The notes: a model not told the origin generated them from the letters alone. A stretch of DNA of 64,000 nt from Pseudochrobactrum sp. sp1633 (GCF_030376605.1 NZ_JARRAE010000008.1:1-64000), one strand, 5' to 3'; positions 42,078-51,457 are shown, counted from the stretch's first letter. Translations and numbers: made by a program.

Positions 42078-43205
42078 ATGCAGTTTGGAATTTTTACCGT
42101 TGGTGACGTAACAACTGATCCGACAACCGGCAAAACCCCGAGCGAACATCAGCGGCTGATGTCGATGATGAAATATGCGCTGAAGGCGGAAGAAGTCGGT
42201 CTCGACGTTTTCGCTACCGGCGAGCATCATAATCCGCCATTTGTGCCGTCTTCACCGACGACTATGCTCGGCTGGATTGCGGCTAAAACCAGTAAGATTC
42301 AGCTGACGACTTCGACTACTCTGATTACCACCAATGATCCGGTGAAGATTGCCGAGGATTTTTCAATCCTGCAGCATCTGGCCGATGGTCGTGTTGATCT
42401 GATGATGGGGCGCGGCAATACAGGGCCGGTTTATCCGTGGTTCGGTAAGGATATCCGTGAGGGTATTCCGCTGGCGATTGAGAATTATCATCTGCTGCGC
42501 CGTTTGTGGCGTGAGAAAACAGTGGATTGGCAGGGTCAGTTCCGCACGCCTTTGCGTGGTTTTACACTGGCACCGGCACCGCTTGATGATACGCCGCCAT
42601 TTGTCTGGCACGGCTCAATCCGCAGTACGGAAATTGCTGAACAGGCTGCGTTCTACGGGGATGGTTTCTTCGCGAACCACATCTTCTGGAACAAGGAACA
42701 CACCCAGCAGATGATCGATCTGTATCGTTCGCGCTTTGAACATTACGGTCATGGCAGTGCGGATCAGGCAATTGTCGGTCTTGGCGGGCATATTTTCATG
42801 CGTAAAAACAGTCAGGATGCCATTCGTGATTTCCGGCCTTATTTCAATAATGCGCCGGTTTATGGTCACGGACCGTCCATGGAAGATTTTATGGAAATGA
42901 CCCCGCTGACTGTCGGTTCGCCGGAGCAGGTGATTGAGAAAACGCTGAGTTTTGCTGATTATGCCGGTCATTATCAGCGTCAGTTGTTCCTTGTCGATCA
43001 TGCCGGTCTGCCGGAAGAGATGGTGCTTGAACAGATTGAGCTTCTCGGCACGGAAGTGGTGCCGGTATTGCGTAAAGAGTTTGAAGCACGGCGTCCGGCG
43101 CATATTCCGAGTGATCCGCCAAGTCATGCAAGCCTGCGAGCACAGGGCGAGGGCGGCAAGCACCGTAAGGTCATTCCGGGCGAGAGCGCAGAACAGCCAG
43201 CATGA
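42078..43205 (+). CDS. LLM-class flavin-dependent monooxygenase, CE1758 type
   Basis: A 375-residue luciferase-like TIM-barrel enzyme. It has MQFGIFTVGDVTTDP, FATGEHHNPPFVPSSP with the active-site His pair, TTLITTNDPVKIAEDF, and RVDLMMGRGNTGPVYPWFG. The next gene is the matching FMN reductase, and this pairing is the hallmark of the CE1758/CE1759 subfamilies. It would oxidise an unknown substrate using reduced FMN and O2. The C-terminal 30 residues are low-complexity and hydrophilic. Confidence 0.88.
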   Translation: MQFGIFTVGDVTTDPTTGKTPSEHQRLMSMMKYALKAEEVGLDVFATGEHHNPPFVPSSPTTMLGWIAAKTSKIQLTTSTTLITTNDPVKIAEDFSILQHLADGRVDLMMGRGNTGPVYPWFGKDIREGIPLAIENYHLLRRLWREKTVDWQGQFRTPLRGFTLAPAPLDDTPPFVWHGSIRSTEIAEQAAFYGDGFFANHIFWNKEHTQQMIDLYRSRFEHYGHGSADQAIVGLGGHIFMRKNSQDAIRDFRPYFNNAPVYGHGPSMEDFMEMTPLTVGSPEQVIEKTLSFADYAGHYQRQLFLVDHAGLPEEMVLEQIELLGTEVVPVLRKEFEARRPAHIPSDPPSHASLRAQGEGGKHRKVIPGESAEQPA

Positions 43206-43268
43206 GGCAGGTTTGATTAAGGGGCAGGGATATCTCTGCTCCTTCCCTGCCAATGAACGGAGATAATT

Positions 43269-43943
43269 ATGACACGTCGTATTCTTGTATTGAGTGCAGG
43301 TCTGTCACAGCCATCATCAACCCGTATGCTGGCAGATCAGATTGCACAGGCAACAGCTACACAAATCGGTGCGCGCGGTGAAGAAGCGCAGATTGAGGTC
43401 ATCGAGCTGCGTGAACTGGCTATGGACTTGGCCACGACTATGGCAACCGGCGGTATTCCGACGCCGCATCTCTCTGAGGTTAAAGAGAAAATCTCTGCGG
43501 CTGACGGGCTGATCGCGGTTACACCAGTTTTCACGGCCAGCTATAGCGGGCTGTTCAAAATGCTGTTTGACAGTCTGGATACCAATACACTGAACAATAT
43601 GCCGGTGATTATTGCGGCAACAGCGGGAACAGCACGCCATTCGCTGGTGCTGGATCATGCTTTGCGGCCGTTATTTTCTTACCTGCGGGCGACAGTTGTG
43701 CCGACCGGTGTTTTCGCTGCGACTGAAGATTTTGGCAGCGGTGAAGCCGGACATGATCTGTCTTCCCGCGTGCAGCGTGCGGCCAGTGAATTTGCAGTGC
43801 TGGTTGTAGCGGAAAAGAGCGGTGTCGGTGGTTTTGTCCCGAATATTGGTGATCAGCGCAAGCGGGATTCCGGTGTGCAGCTCAGCCAGACGGTCACACC
43901 ATTTGCGCAATTGCTTAAAGGGCGCACCGGCACAGCCGGTTGA
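43269..43943 (+). CDS. NADPH-dependent FMN reductase, CE1759 type
   Basis: A 224-residue flavodoxin-fold reductase. It has LVLSAGLSQPSSTRMLADQI as the FMN phosphate-binding loop region, IELRELAMDLATTM, VTPVFTASYSGLFKMLFD and IIAATAGTARHSL. It would supply reduced FMN to the luciferase-like enzyme just upstream. GGAG precedes the ATG. It is probably co-transcribed with the flanking monooxygenase genes. Confidence 0.9.
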   Translation: MTRRILVLSAGLSQPSSTRMLADQIAQATATQIGARGEEAQIEVIELRELAMDLATTMATGGIPTPHLSEVKEKISAADGLIAVTPVFTASYSGLFKMLFDSLDTNTLNNMPVIIAATAGTARHSLVLDHALRPLFSYLRATVVPTGVFAATEDFGSGEAGHDLSSRVQRAASEFAVLVVAEKSGVGGFVPNIGDQRKRDSGVQLSQTVTPFAQLLKGRTGTAG

Positions 43944-44018
43944 TAAACAGACAGCGACACATATTTAGAAAATTCAAAGTGCGGGCATTGAGATGCCGCA
44001 CTGAAAGGAGCCAGTATT

Positions 44019-45056
44019 ATGGAACTTGGTGTTTATAGTTTCGGCGATGTACAGAAAAATGCACAGACCGGTGAGCTGGGCTCAACGGCAGATGCAACAC
44101 GCAACCTGCTGGAAGCTATTCAGCTGGCCGATGACGTGGGCTTGGATTATTTCGGTATTGGTGAACACCATACACGGGAAATGCCGGCCTCTGCGGCAAC
44201 AGTTATTCTTGGTGCTGCGGCAGCCACAACCAAAAACATCAAGCTGGGCAGTGCGGTAACTGTGCTGAGCACCGATGATCCGGTGCGTGTGTATCAGCAG
44301 TTTGCAACGCTGGATGCCGTGTCGAACGGCCGTGCTGAGATTACTGCCGGTCGCGGTTCTTCGACAGAGTCTTTCCCGCTGTTTGGTCAGAGTTTGAATG
44401 ACTATGACGAGCTTTATGCTGAGAAACTTGATCTGCTTTTGAAGATCAATGAGAGCGAAAGCGTGACATGGCAGGGCAAATTCCGCCCGGCTTTGAACGA
44501 GGCGCTGGTTGTGCCGCGTCCTGAAAGCGGCTCGCTGCCGATCTGGCTGGCAACCGGTGGTAATCCGCATTCATCGGTACGCGCCGGTATTCTCGGACTG
44601 CCGATTTCCTATGCGATTATCGGCGGACAGGCTGCACGTTTTGCACCTTTGGCCGAATTGTACCGTCGTGCGGGTGCTCAGGCTGAGATTGCTCCGGAAC
44701 AGCTGAAAGTCTCGGTAGCAGTACCGGGTTTTGTTGGTGAGAATGCCAAGCAAGCCAAGGATTTCTTCTGGAAGCACTGGCATGCGGTGATGGAGCAGCT
44801 GGGCAAAATCCGTGGTTTTGCACCGCCGCCACGCTCGCATTATGACAGTGAAGCCAGCGGCGGTGGTGCGATTTTTGCCGGTGAGCCGGAGGAAATTGCA
44901 GAACGTATTATCACCTTGCAGAAACAGCTCGGGCATATGCGCCAGTTTTTCCAGATGGATGTGGGGCAGATGCCGCATAAGGATTTTCTGCGTTCGATTG
45001 AATTGCTGGGAACCAAAGTGAAGCCTCTGGTTGATGCGGAACTTGGCGTGGATTGA
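44019..45056 (+). CDS. LLM-class flavin-dependent oxidoreductase
   Basis: A 345-residue luciferase-like enzyme, related to but distinct from the one at 42078. It begins MELGVYSFGDVQKN, has FGIGEHHTREMPASAATV, LGSAVTVLSTDDPVRVYQQFA and RAEITAGRGSSTESFPLFG, and IWLATGGNPHSSVRAG. The tail carries FAGEPEEIAERIITL. GGAG lies upstream. The substrate is not known. It likely shares the FMN reductase encoded just before it. Confidence 0.88.
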   Translation: MELGVYSFGDVQKNAQTGELGSTADATRNLLEAIQLADDVGLDYFGIGEHHTREMPASAATVILGAAAATTKNIKLGSAVTVLSTDDPVRVYQQFATLDAVSNGRAEITAGRGSSTESFPLFGQSLNDYDELYAEKLDLLLKINESESVTWQGKFRPALNEALVVPRPESGSLPIWLATGGNPHSSVRAGILGLPISYAIIGGQAARFAPLAELYRRAGAQAEIAPEQLKVSVAVPGFVGENAKQAKDFFWKHWHAVMEQLGKIRGFAPPPRSHYDSEASGGGAIFAGEPEEIAERIITLQKQLGHMRQFFQMDVGQMPHKDFLRSIELLGTKVKPLVDAELGVD

Positions 45057-45152
45057 GTATTTTCGGTTTAAACCGAATTGTTGAAAATACTCCATCCATT
45101 TGTTTCTGCGCGTATCTTATCCGAAAAGCGGTTCCTACTTTTCGGGATACGC
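45055..45152. repeat. Composite hairpin repeat after the LLM gene
   Basis: The first part is an inverted repeat GAGTATTTTC (45055-45064) / GAAAATACTC (45083-45092), with a perfect palindrome TTCGGTTTAAACCGAA (45062-45077) nested and competing with it. The second part (45110-45152) is a hairpin GCGTATC-TTAT-CCGAAAAG / CTTTTCGG-GATACGC, a form widespread in rhizobial and Brucellaceae intergenic DNA. A relative of the second part occurs at 51919. Confidence 0.65.
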
Positions 45153-45177
45153 TTTCAAGTAACAGGAGATTGCTGAT

Positions 45178-45828
45178 ATGCAGATCACAGAAGTGAAAAC
45201 AATTGGTATTCTGGGTGCCGGGCGTGTCGGCACCGCTATAGCCCGTCGCGCGATTGCGGCGGGTTATGCGGTGAAGATTGCGACATCCAAATCACCGGCA
45301 GAGATTGCGCTGTTGCTCGAAATCATGGTGCCGGGTGCCGTTGCCGCAACCGCGCAGGACGTGATTGCAGAAAGCGATATCGTCATCCTTGCGTTGCCTT
45401 TGTCCAAATATCGTCAGCTGCAGCCGGAACTGCTGGCGGGCAAAATCGTTATTGATGCAATGAATTACTGGGCGCCGACGGACGGAACTCTTGCTGAGTT
45501 TGAAACAGGAACTTCCAGTAGCGAAGTGATCCAGAAATTCCTGTTGCAGTCGCGGTTGGTGCGCAGTTTCAACCATATGGGCTATCATGAGATTGATGAG
45601 GAAGCCCGACCAAACGGTGAGCCGCAACGCCGCGCGCTGGCTATTGCCGGTAATGATGCGGAGGCCCGCAGGCAGGTTGCCGGATTTATCGACCGGATTG
45701 GGTTTGATCCGGTAGATGCGGGGCTTCTGATTGAAAGCCGGATGTTTGATACTGGTACACCGGTTTTCGGTGCGCCGTTTACCCGTGCGGATATGCTGGA
45801 AGCACTTACTCTGAAACAGGCAAGCTGA
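45178..45828 (+). CDS. NADPH:F420-reductase-like NAD(P)-binding protein
   Basis: A 216-residue Rossmann protein. GILGAGRVGTAIARRAIAAGY is the dinucleotide-binding start (read in pieces), followed by ATSKSPAEIALL, DIVILALPLSKYRQL and IDAMNYWAPTDG. This is the fold of F420-dependent NADP reductases (Fno), yet most Alphaproteobacteria do not make F420. It may use another flavin or be a scaffold-like homologue. GGAG precedes the ATG. It is in line with the luciferase-like genes. Confidence 0.82.
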   Translation: MQITEVKTIGILGAGRVGTAIARRAIAAGYAVKIATSKSPAEIALLLEIMVPGAVAATAQDVIAESDIVILALPLSKYRQLQPELLAGKIVIDAMNYWAPTDGTLAEFETGTSSSEVIQKFLLQSRLVRSFNHMGYHEIDEEARPNGEPQRRALAIAGNDAEARRQVAGFIDRIGFDPVDAGLLIESRMFDTGTPVFGAPFTRADMLEALTLKQAS

Positions 45829-45858
45829 CAGGCCACAAGTTCAAAAGGAGAGGGTTGA

Positions 45859-46182
45859 ATGACTGATATTAGAATGAGCAAGGAAGACACAGACACACGC
45901 CACGGGCGCTATGTGGCACGTGTTGACGGTGTTGAAGGCGAAACCGAGATTACTTTTACCCGCCGCGCTAACGGCGTTATCAGTGCGGATCATACCGGAG
46001 GGCCGGATTCCATGCGTGGTACCGGTGCCGCCGCAGCACTTGTGACCTATATGGTTGAGGATGCACGTAAAAATACTTTTCGCATTCTGCCGCTTTGTCC
46101 ATATGTGCGGGCGCAATATCGACGTCATCCCGACTGGGCGGATGTTATGACGATTGCTCCGGGTGAAGAACCTGTTGTCTGA
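45859..46182 (+). CDS. Small GNAT-like N-acetyltransferase (YjdJ type)
   Basis: A 107-residue compact acetyltransferase fold. It has YVARVDGVEGETEITFTRR and the loop MRGTGAAAALVTYMVEDARK in the acetyl-CoA position, then FRILPLCPYVRAQYRRHPDW. This matches the truncated GNAT (YjdJ/DUF-type) group that often binds acetyl-CoA. AGGAGAGG precedes the ATG. It is convergent with the LysR gene, 13 bases apart. Confidence 0.85.
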   Translation: MTDIRMSKEDTDTRHGRYVARVDGVEGETEITFTRRANGVISADHTGGPDSMRGTGAAAALVTYMVEDARKNTFRILPLCPYVRAQYRRHPDWADVMTIAPGEEPVV

Positions 46183-46195
46183 GTGCTGTCAGATA

Positions 46196-47098
46196 TCACG
46201 ACATGGTGCCGTATCGCTTGGCGATACGTACCAATGTTGCGTTGAGATCCTGAATAATCGGGCGGATGTCATTTTTTCGCCAGACCAGAGCTGACGGTGT
46301 CGGCGGCAGGTCAATCTCGACGAAGCTGATGCCCGGCGTTGCGTAATAGTTTCCGGCGCGTTTTGTCAGCATAACCAGCCCCTGCTTAGAGGCAACGGCT
46401 GCAATGGCCTCACGGATGGTTCTGACAACAGTGCCCTGAGCGATCGGTTTGCCTTGCGGTGTATGGCGGGGAAAATGGAAATGATCCCACTCCTCACTCA
46501 CTGATCCGGGGGTAACACGCACCAGCGTTTCTTCGCTGAGGCGCTCGGGATCGAGCAGCGCATATTGTGTGAAAGCATGCCCCTCAGGTACACATAACAT
46601 GCGCTGATCCCGCATAACGACGGGCCCGTTAATCAGGCAGTCGTTACCAAGTGGCAGACGGCAGAAACCGGCATCGACGCTGCCGTCCGCTATAGCAGAA
46701 AAATGATTGAAATAGGACAGCTCGACAAATTCCAGCTCAACGTCGCGATGGCGCTCGGCAAATTCTGCGACGAGCGGAGAATGCAGTTCATAAAACCCGC
46801 CGCCCAGAAAGCCGATACGTAGCTGCCGCATCTTGCCCGCCGCTTGTCTCCTGCAATCATTATAAACTGCGCGCAATGCAATAACAGCCGGTTCACTGCC
46901 GCGGCGCAGATTCTCGCCAAGTCTGGTCAGGCTGACCCGACGGCTGGTGCGATCAAAAACAGGGGCGCCGAGCGTTCTCTCCAGCGCTTTAATCGTTTCC
47001 GAGACCGTTGACTGGCTCATGGACAGTTTTTCAGCTGCTCTGCCGAAATGCAGCTCCTGTGCAACGGCGAGAAAACATTCAAGTTGGCGTAAATCCAT
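46196..47098 (-). CDS. LysR-type transcriptional regulator
   Basis: A 300-residue LysR-type protein. The helix-turn-helix is in LHFGRAAEKLSMSQSTVSETIKALE, and the effector domain begins near residue 90 with LRIGFLGGGFYELHSPLV. It is divergent from the hydrolase gene at 47289, so it may control that gene and the transporter/dehydrogenase genes after it (inference). The effector is unknown. Confidence 0.87.
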   Translation of the reverse strand: MDLRQLECFLAVAQELHFGRAAEKLSMSQSTVSETIKALERTLGAPVFDRTSRRVSLTRLGENLRRGSEPAVIALRAVYNDCRRQAAGKMRQLRIGFLGGGFYELHSPLVAEFAERHRDVELEFVELSYFNHFSAIADGSVDAGFCRLPLGNDCLINGPVVMRDQRMLCVPEGHAFTQYALLDPERLSEETLVRVTPGSVSEEWDHFHFPRHTPQGKPIAQGTVVRTIREAIAAVASKQGLVMLTKRAGNYYATPGISFVEIDLPPTPSALVWRKNDIRPIIQDLNATLVRIAKRYGTMS

Positions 47099-47288
47099 GA
47101 TTTTCTCTGCTTTTTTGTAATCCTGATCAGCGTGCGCTGAGGCAGAGCGCGCTGACGGGGTAGGTTTTTAGATGTTTAGATCGATCGGAAAATACGATAG
47201 ATTATGCGTGAAATCAACCTTGATCGGACTCATCCTTCGTGGAAACAAATAGGCCATATTCTGTTTTGCTACTGGAAGGGAGAGCATT

Positions 47289-48224
47289 ATGCAATCACAC
47301 GGATCTGATGTTGCTGTTGAGCTCAATGGATCGGCTGAGCCGATTGAATTTATTGTTGAGGGGAGCCGTATCCGCGGCACATTCTACATGCCAGCCAATG
47401 CGCAGGGTCCGGTTCCGGCAGTTGTTTTCGCACATGGCTGGAGCATGGTTGCAGGTGGTGATCTTGAAGATTATGCGGCATCTGCGGTCAATGCGGGCTT
47501 TGCTGCTCTCACATTCGACTTTCGTAATCTTGGCAAAAGTGAAGGACTGCCACGTCAGGAAATTGATCCGCATCGACAGGTTGAAGATTTTCGCTCTGCA
47601 ATCTCCTACATCCGCAGCCGGCCTGAAGTTAACCGTGAAAAAATTGGTATCTGGGGTTCCAGCTATAGCGGCGGTCATGCGCTTTATGTTGCTGCAATCG
47701 ACAAGCGGGTTAAATGCGTTGTGGCACAGGTGCCGACAATCAGCGGTTTTCTCGCTGCACAGCGTCGTGTGAGCGGCGATAAGGCTGCTGCACTGCGTCT
47801 TGCGTTTGAAGCCGATCGTGAAGCCCGCCTGACGGGCGCTGCTCCCGCTACAATTCTGACCGTGGACGCTGATCCGAATGCGCGCGTCGCATATCCGGGT
47901 ATAGATTCATACAGCTATATGACCGGTGAGGCAGCACGTTGTCCGGAGTGGGTGAATGAGATCACCCTGCGCTCGCTGGAACTGGCACGCACTTACGAAC
48001 CGGGTGTTTATATCAAGCGGATTGCGCCGACACCGCTGCTGATGATTGCTGCGACGGAAGATGCGCTGACACCGAGCGATATGCAGCAGGAAGCTTTTCA
48101 GCAAGCGCTGGAGCCTAAAAAGCTGATGCTGGTTCCAGGCGGCCACTACGTTGTTTACCGCGAATATTTTGACAAAACGAGCTCTGCTGCCACAGCGTGG
48201 TTTGCAGAGCATCTGCTCGGATAA
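47289..48224 (+). CDS. Alpha/beta-hydrolase (dienelactone hydrolase/acetyl-esterase type)
   Basis: A 311-residue serine hydrolase. It has VVFAHGWSMVAGGDLED near the oxyanion region, FDFRNLGKSEG, the nucleophile in IWGSSYSGGHALYVA, an acid in ATEDALTPSDM, and the His in VPGGHYVVY. There is no signal peptide. GGGAG lies upstream of the ATG. It heads the run of genes divergent from the LysR gene. Ester or lactone hydrolysis is expected, substrate unknown. Confidence 0.87.
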   Translation: MQSHGSDVAVELNGSAEPIEFIVEGSRIRGTFYMPANAQGPVPAVVFAHGWSMVAGGDLEDYAASAVNAGFAALTFDFRNLGKSEGLPRQEIDPHRQVEDFRSAISYIRSRPEVNREKIGIWGSSYSGGHALYVAAIDKRVKCVVAQVPTISGFLAAQRRVSGDKAAALRLAFEADREARLTGAAPATILTVDADPNARVAYPGIDSYSYMTGEAARCPEWVNEITLRSLELARTYEPGVYIKRIAPTPLLMIAATEDALTPSDMQQEAFQQALEPKKLMLVPGGHYVVYREYFDKTSSAATAWFAEHLLG

Positions 48225-48358
48225 ATACAGCAACACCAAAGCTTTACCGATTTAATCTGTTTCATCGGAAATGCTCTGACGCGTTGTTTTGAGGAATTAT
48301 AAACGCAAAGCCGGAAACCGGTTTTGCTGGAAATGTTTTGATCCCGGGAGGATATACA

Positions 48359-49663
48359 TTGACGACAATGACTGACAGGCAGCAGCGGCTGAAATCGTTG
48401 CGCGCCGTTTCCGCAGGCAATGCACTGGAATGGTTTGACTGGACGCTTTACGGCATTTTCTCAGTCTATCTGGCGCGTAACCTGTTTGATAATACGGATA
48501 AGGCATCGGCCTTGCTGGCCACGCTGGCGGTATTCGCCGGTGGTTTTATTGCCCGTCCCGTCGGCGGCTGGGTCTTTGGTCTGCTTGGCGACCGCTATGG
48601 CCGCAAGCTGACGCTGGTGCTCACCATGAGCCTGCTGGCGCTGACCAGTCTGGGTATTGCACTGATACCGAGGTATGACAGCATCGGTGTTGCGGCTTCT
48701 GTTTTGCTGTTTCTGTGCCGCTTTATGCAGGGACTCGCGCATGGTGGTGAATCCGGTGTGGCTTTTACCTATGTTGCCGAGATTGCACCGCAAGAACGCC
48801 GTGGCCTGTGGTCGAGCAGCGTATTTGTCAGCGTAACTGTTGGTGTGATGGCGGCAACGGCTCTGGCTGCGTTGCTGAATATTTTGCTCACAGTAGAAGC
48901 AATGAATGAATAGGGCTGGCGTGTCGGTTTTGCTACCGGTGCACTGCTTGGGCTTTATGCTTTGATTCTGCGTCGCAGCGCATCGGAATCTGCTGTTTTT
49001 GAAGAAAGCACCTCAGAAGGCGGGCCTGCTAAAATTGAGATCACCGGTCGTCAGGCAGCACGTATTGCGCTGAATATTGTTATGTTGGGCGCTGCCAGTA
49101 ATGCGGCCTATTATACATGGGTCACATTTGCTCCTTCGACTGCAATTGCTGTGCGTGGCATGGATCCTTCCGGCGCATATTTTGCCAGTTTGCTCGCGCA
49201 GTTTGCATGTATTCTGTGGCTTCCGGTCTGCGGTATGCTGTCTGATAAATACGGCCGCAAGCCGATGGTCATGGCATGGGGGCTGGCCGTTATTCTGTTC
49301 ACCATTCCGATTGACCGTATTGTTACCGATCAGCCGTGGACATTGTTTGTTGCGCAGCTGATGGGGCTTGGCGGCTGGGCTCTGCTCGCGGCAATCTTTC
49401 CGGCCTTGCTGGCTGAGCAGGTGCCGACACAGGCACGCGCCCGTGGTGTCGGATTTGTTTCATCCCTTTCGGTTGCGATTTTCGGCGGTACTGCGCCTTA
49501 TCTGAACACATGGCTCAATACGATCGGCATGGGACATATCTACCTTGGCTATGTGATGTTCCTTGGTCTCGTCGCCTGCATTGCATCCATGATGATCCGT
49601 GAAACTTCCGGTGTCGATCTTAATGACATTACGGTTCCGTCATCAGGTAAATCCGGCACTTAA
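48359..49663 (+). pseudogene. MHS-type MFS transporter interrupted by an amber codon
   Basis: One frame runs from TTG 48359 (GGGAGG seven bases upstream; the first ATG is at 48368) to 49663, interrupted only by TAG at 48911-48913. Before it the chain reads NALEWFDWTLYGIFSVYLA, a typical metabolite:H+ symporter opening, RYGRKLTLVL and GGESGVAFTYVAEIAPQERRG. After it the same frame continues GWRVGFATGALLGLYALILRR. MHS relatives have WGWR here, so the TAG most simply replaces the Trp codon TGG. Both halves are otherwise intact (about 183 and 250 codons). The product would be a truncated transporter unless the stop is read through. Confidence 0.85.
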
Positions 49664-49690
49664 ATCCGGATTTTTACAGCATTTCTACAT

Positions 49691-49712
49691 GGCACTCTGT
49701 CAGCAGAGTGCC
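49691..49712 (+). other. Hairpin before the first SDR gene
   Basis: GGCACTCTG (49691-49699) pairs with CAGAGTGCC (49704-49712) with a four-base loop. No T run follows. It lies 22 bases before the SDR start codon. Confidence 0.5.
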
Positions 49713-49734
49713 GCTATCAATCAGGAATTTACCG

Positions 49735-50475
49735 ATGCAAAATGTTACTCTTTCTGATCTCGCCGGCAAGGTTGCTGTGGTGACCGGCGCCAATGGCGGT
49801 ATCGGTCTGGCGACTGTAGAGGCACTGACCGCGCAGGGCGTTCATGTGGTGATGACCGATCTTCATGCGCCTGACGCCCTTCCGGAAAACACTGAGTTTC
49901 GCAAGCTTGATGTGACCGATGTGGATGCATTGCGTGCTTTGGCAGCGGATGTTGCGGCGACCAGAGGCAGTCTTGATATCTGGGTCAATAATGCAGGTTT
50001 TCTAAAGCGTCAGGATGCACTGGATCTGGAACTGTCGGACTGGCAGAAAACGCTCACCATCAATCTGCAGGGCACATTTTTCGGGGCGCAGGCCGCAGCC
50101 CGCCAAATGGCAAAACAGGGCAGCGGCGCTATCATTAACCTGTCCAGTTATGCCGGTATTAAGACCCGCCCGAACTGCCCTGATTATGCTTCGGCGAAAG
50201 CGGGCGTAGCGCATCTCACGCAATGTCTGGCGCTGGAATGGGGCCCGCTCGGTATTCGAGTGAATGCCATTGCACCCGGTTTTATTGAGACGCCAATGAG
50301 CAGCTGGATGCACGGTAATCCGGAAGTGTATCAGGCTTATCTGGCAAAAATTCCTGCTGGTCGTCTGGGGCAGCCTGAAGAGATCGGCAAAACGGTTGCC
50401 TATCTTGCCTCCGATCTTGCCTCCTATGTGACAGGCCATGTCATCGCCGTTGACGGCGGCGCATCCAAAGCCTGA
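49735..50475 (+). CDS. SDR-family oxidoreductase 1
   Basis: A 246-residue classical short-chain dehydrogenase. VVTGANGGIGLATVEAL is the cofactor motif, VNNAGFLKRQDAL the NNAG motif, and the catalytic Ser-Tyr-Lys is in LSSYAGIKT and YASAKAGVAHL. An Asp at the end of strand 2 (MTDLHAPD) suggests NAD. I chose ATG 49735 with AGGAATTT upstream; ATG at 49708 lies in the hairpin. It resembles 2-deoxy-D-gluconate 3-dehydrogenase types, but the substrate is not clear. Confidence 0.87.
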   Translation: MQNVTLSDLAGKVAVVTGANGGIGLATVEALTAQGVHVVMTDLHAPDALPENTEFRKLDVTDVDALRALAADVAATRGSLDIWVNNAGFLKRQDALDLELSDWQKTLTINLQGTFFGAQAAARQMAKQGSGAIINLSSYAGIKTRPNCPDYASAKAGVAHLTQCLALEWGPLGIRVNAIAPGFIETPMSSWMHGNPEVYQAYLAKIPAGRLGQPEEIGKTVAYLASDLASYVTGHVIAVDGGASKA

Positions 50476-50496
50476 TCCGGTGGGGAGGAGATAGTC

Positions 50497-51312
50497 ATGA
50501 CGCAAGATTACTGGAATGGTAAAGCCGCGGTTATTACCGGCGGTGCCCGCGGGCAGGGCGCCGCCGAGGTTCTGCGCTTGTTGCGCGCAGGGGCATCTGT
50601 CTATGCTGTGGATATTTTACCGGCGGAAGATGACAGCTGGAATGAGCTTCGCCAGTCAGCAGTGCAATGGGCGGATCGGCTGCATATTCAGCGTGCTGAT
50701 GTTGCAAACCCTGCTTCATGGGAAGAACTGGCACAGCGTTTGCAAGCTGATGGTGCCAAGCTTTATGCGCTTGTGAATAATGCGGGTATCACACTGCGTA
50801 AGACTGTTACACAGACCAGCCCTGAAGAATGGGAGCGGCTGATCGGCATTAACCTGACCAGTGCGTTTCTTGGCATCCGCATTCTTGCGCCGGTTATGCA
50901 GAATGGCGGGGCGATTGTGAATATATCGTCCACAGCGGGGCTGACCGGTTATTTCAGTGCTGCTTATTGCGCGAGTAAGTGGGGCTTGCTTGGCCTGACC
51001 CGTGCTGCGGCTCTGGAACTGGCTGACCGGAATATCCGGGTAAATTCGGTTTGTCCGGGCTTGGTGGAAACGCCAATGGCATTACGGCCGAATGCCGAGC
51101 ATGATACTGCAAAAGCCAAAGTGTTTTTTGAAGGTAACCGCGATGCGACTTTGCTATCACGCGGGGCTGATCCTGATGAGATTGCGGCTGCCGTTGTATT
51201 CCTGCTGGGGCCGGATGCATCTTTCATCACCGGAGCAGACCTGCCGGTTGATGGTGGTATGACGGGTGGTGGTATTTACTGGCGTATCGGCAAAGCTACG
51301 GGCAATCTGTAA
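50497..51312 (+). CDS. SDR-family oxidoreductase 2
   Basis: A 271-residue classical short-chain dehydrogenase. It has ITGGARGQGAAEVLRLL (Gln in place of Ile in the glycine motif), VNNAGITLRKTV, the Ser in NISSTAGLTGYF and Tyr-Lys in YCASKWGLLGLTRAAAL. VDILPAED follows strand 2, again suggesting NAD. GGGGAGGAG precedes the ATG. It directly follows SDR 1 and is probably co-transcribed with it. Confidence 0.87.
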   Translation: MTQDYWNGKAAVITGGARGQGAAEVLRLLRAGASVYAVDILPAEDDSWNELRQSAVQWADRLHIQRADVANPASWEELAQRLQADGAKLYALVNNAGITLRKTVTQTSPEEWERLIGINLTSAFLGIRILAPVMQNGGAIVNISSTAGLTGYFSAAYCASKWGLLGLTRAAALELADRNIRVNSVCPGLVETPMALRPNAEHDTAKAKVFFEGNRDATLLSRGADPDEIAAAVVFLLGPDASFITGADLPVDGGMTGGGIYWRIGKATGNL

Positions 51313-51425
51313 GTTTATGGTTTTGTGTGGCGTGGCGCGTTGCGGTTTATTGACTGCCGCGCCCGCTTTTTATTGTCAGTTTGTACAGTTGCAATGGCCT
51401 CTATGAGAGCAAACTATTCTTATAT

Positions 51426-51457
51426 ATGATAAATTAACTCAAGTATAAATTTATCAT
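51426..51457. promoter_or_regulatory. 10-base inverted repeat in the AT-rich gap
   Basis: ATGATAAATT and AATTTATCAT are perfect inverted copies with a 12-base spacer containing part of ATTAACTCAAGTA, the reverse complement of a motif before the ROK gene (38108-38120). A regulator site is possible but unproven. Confidence 0.3.

Noticed and set aside
42078-45056. A bioluminescence (lux) operon
   Set aside because: The LLM enzymes are single-chain CE1758-type proteins with an FMN reductase. No luxCDE fatty-acid reductase genes or LuxA/LuxB pair are present.
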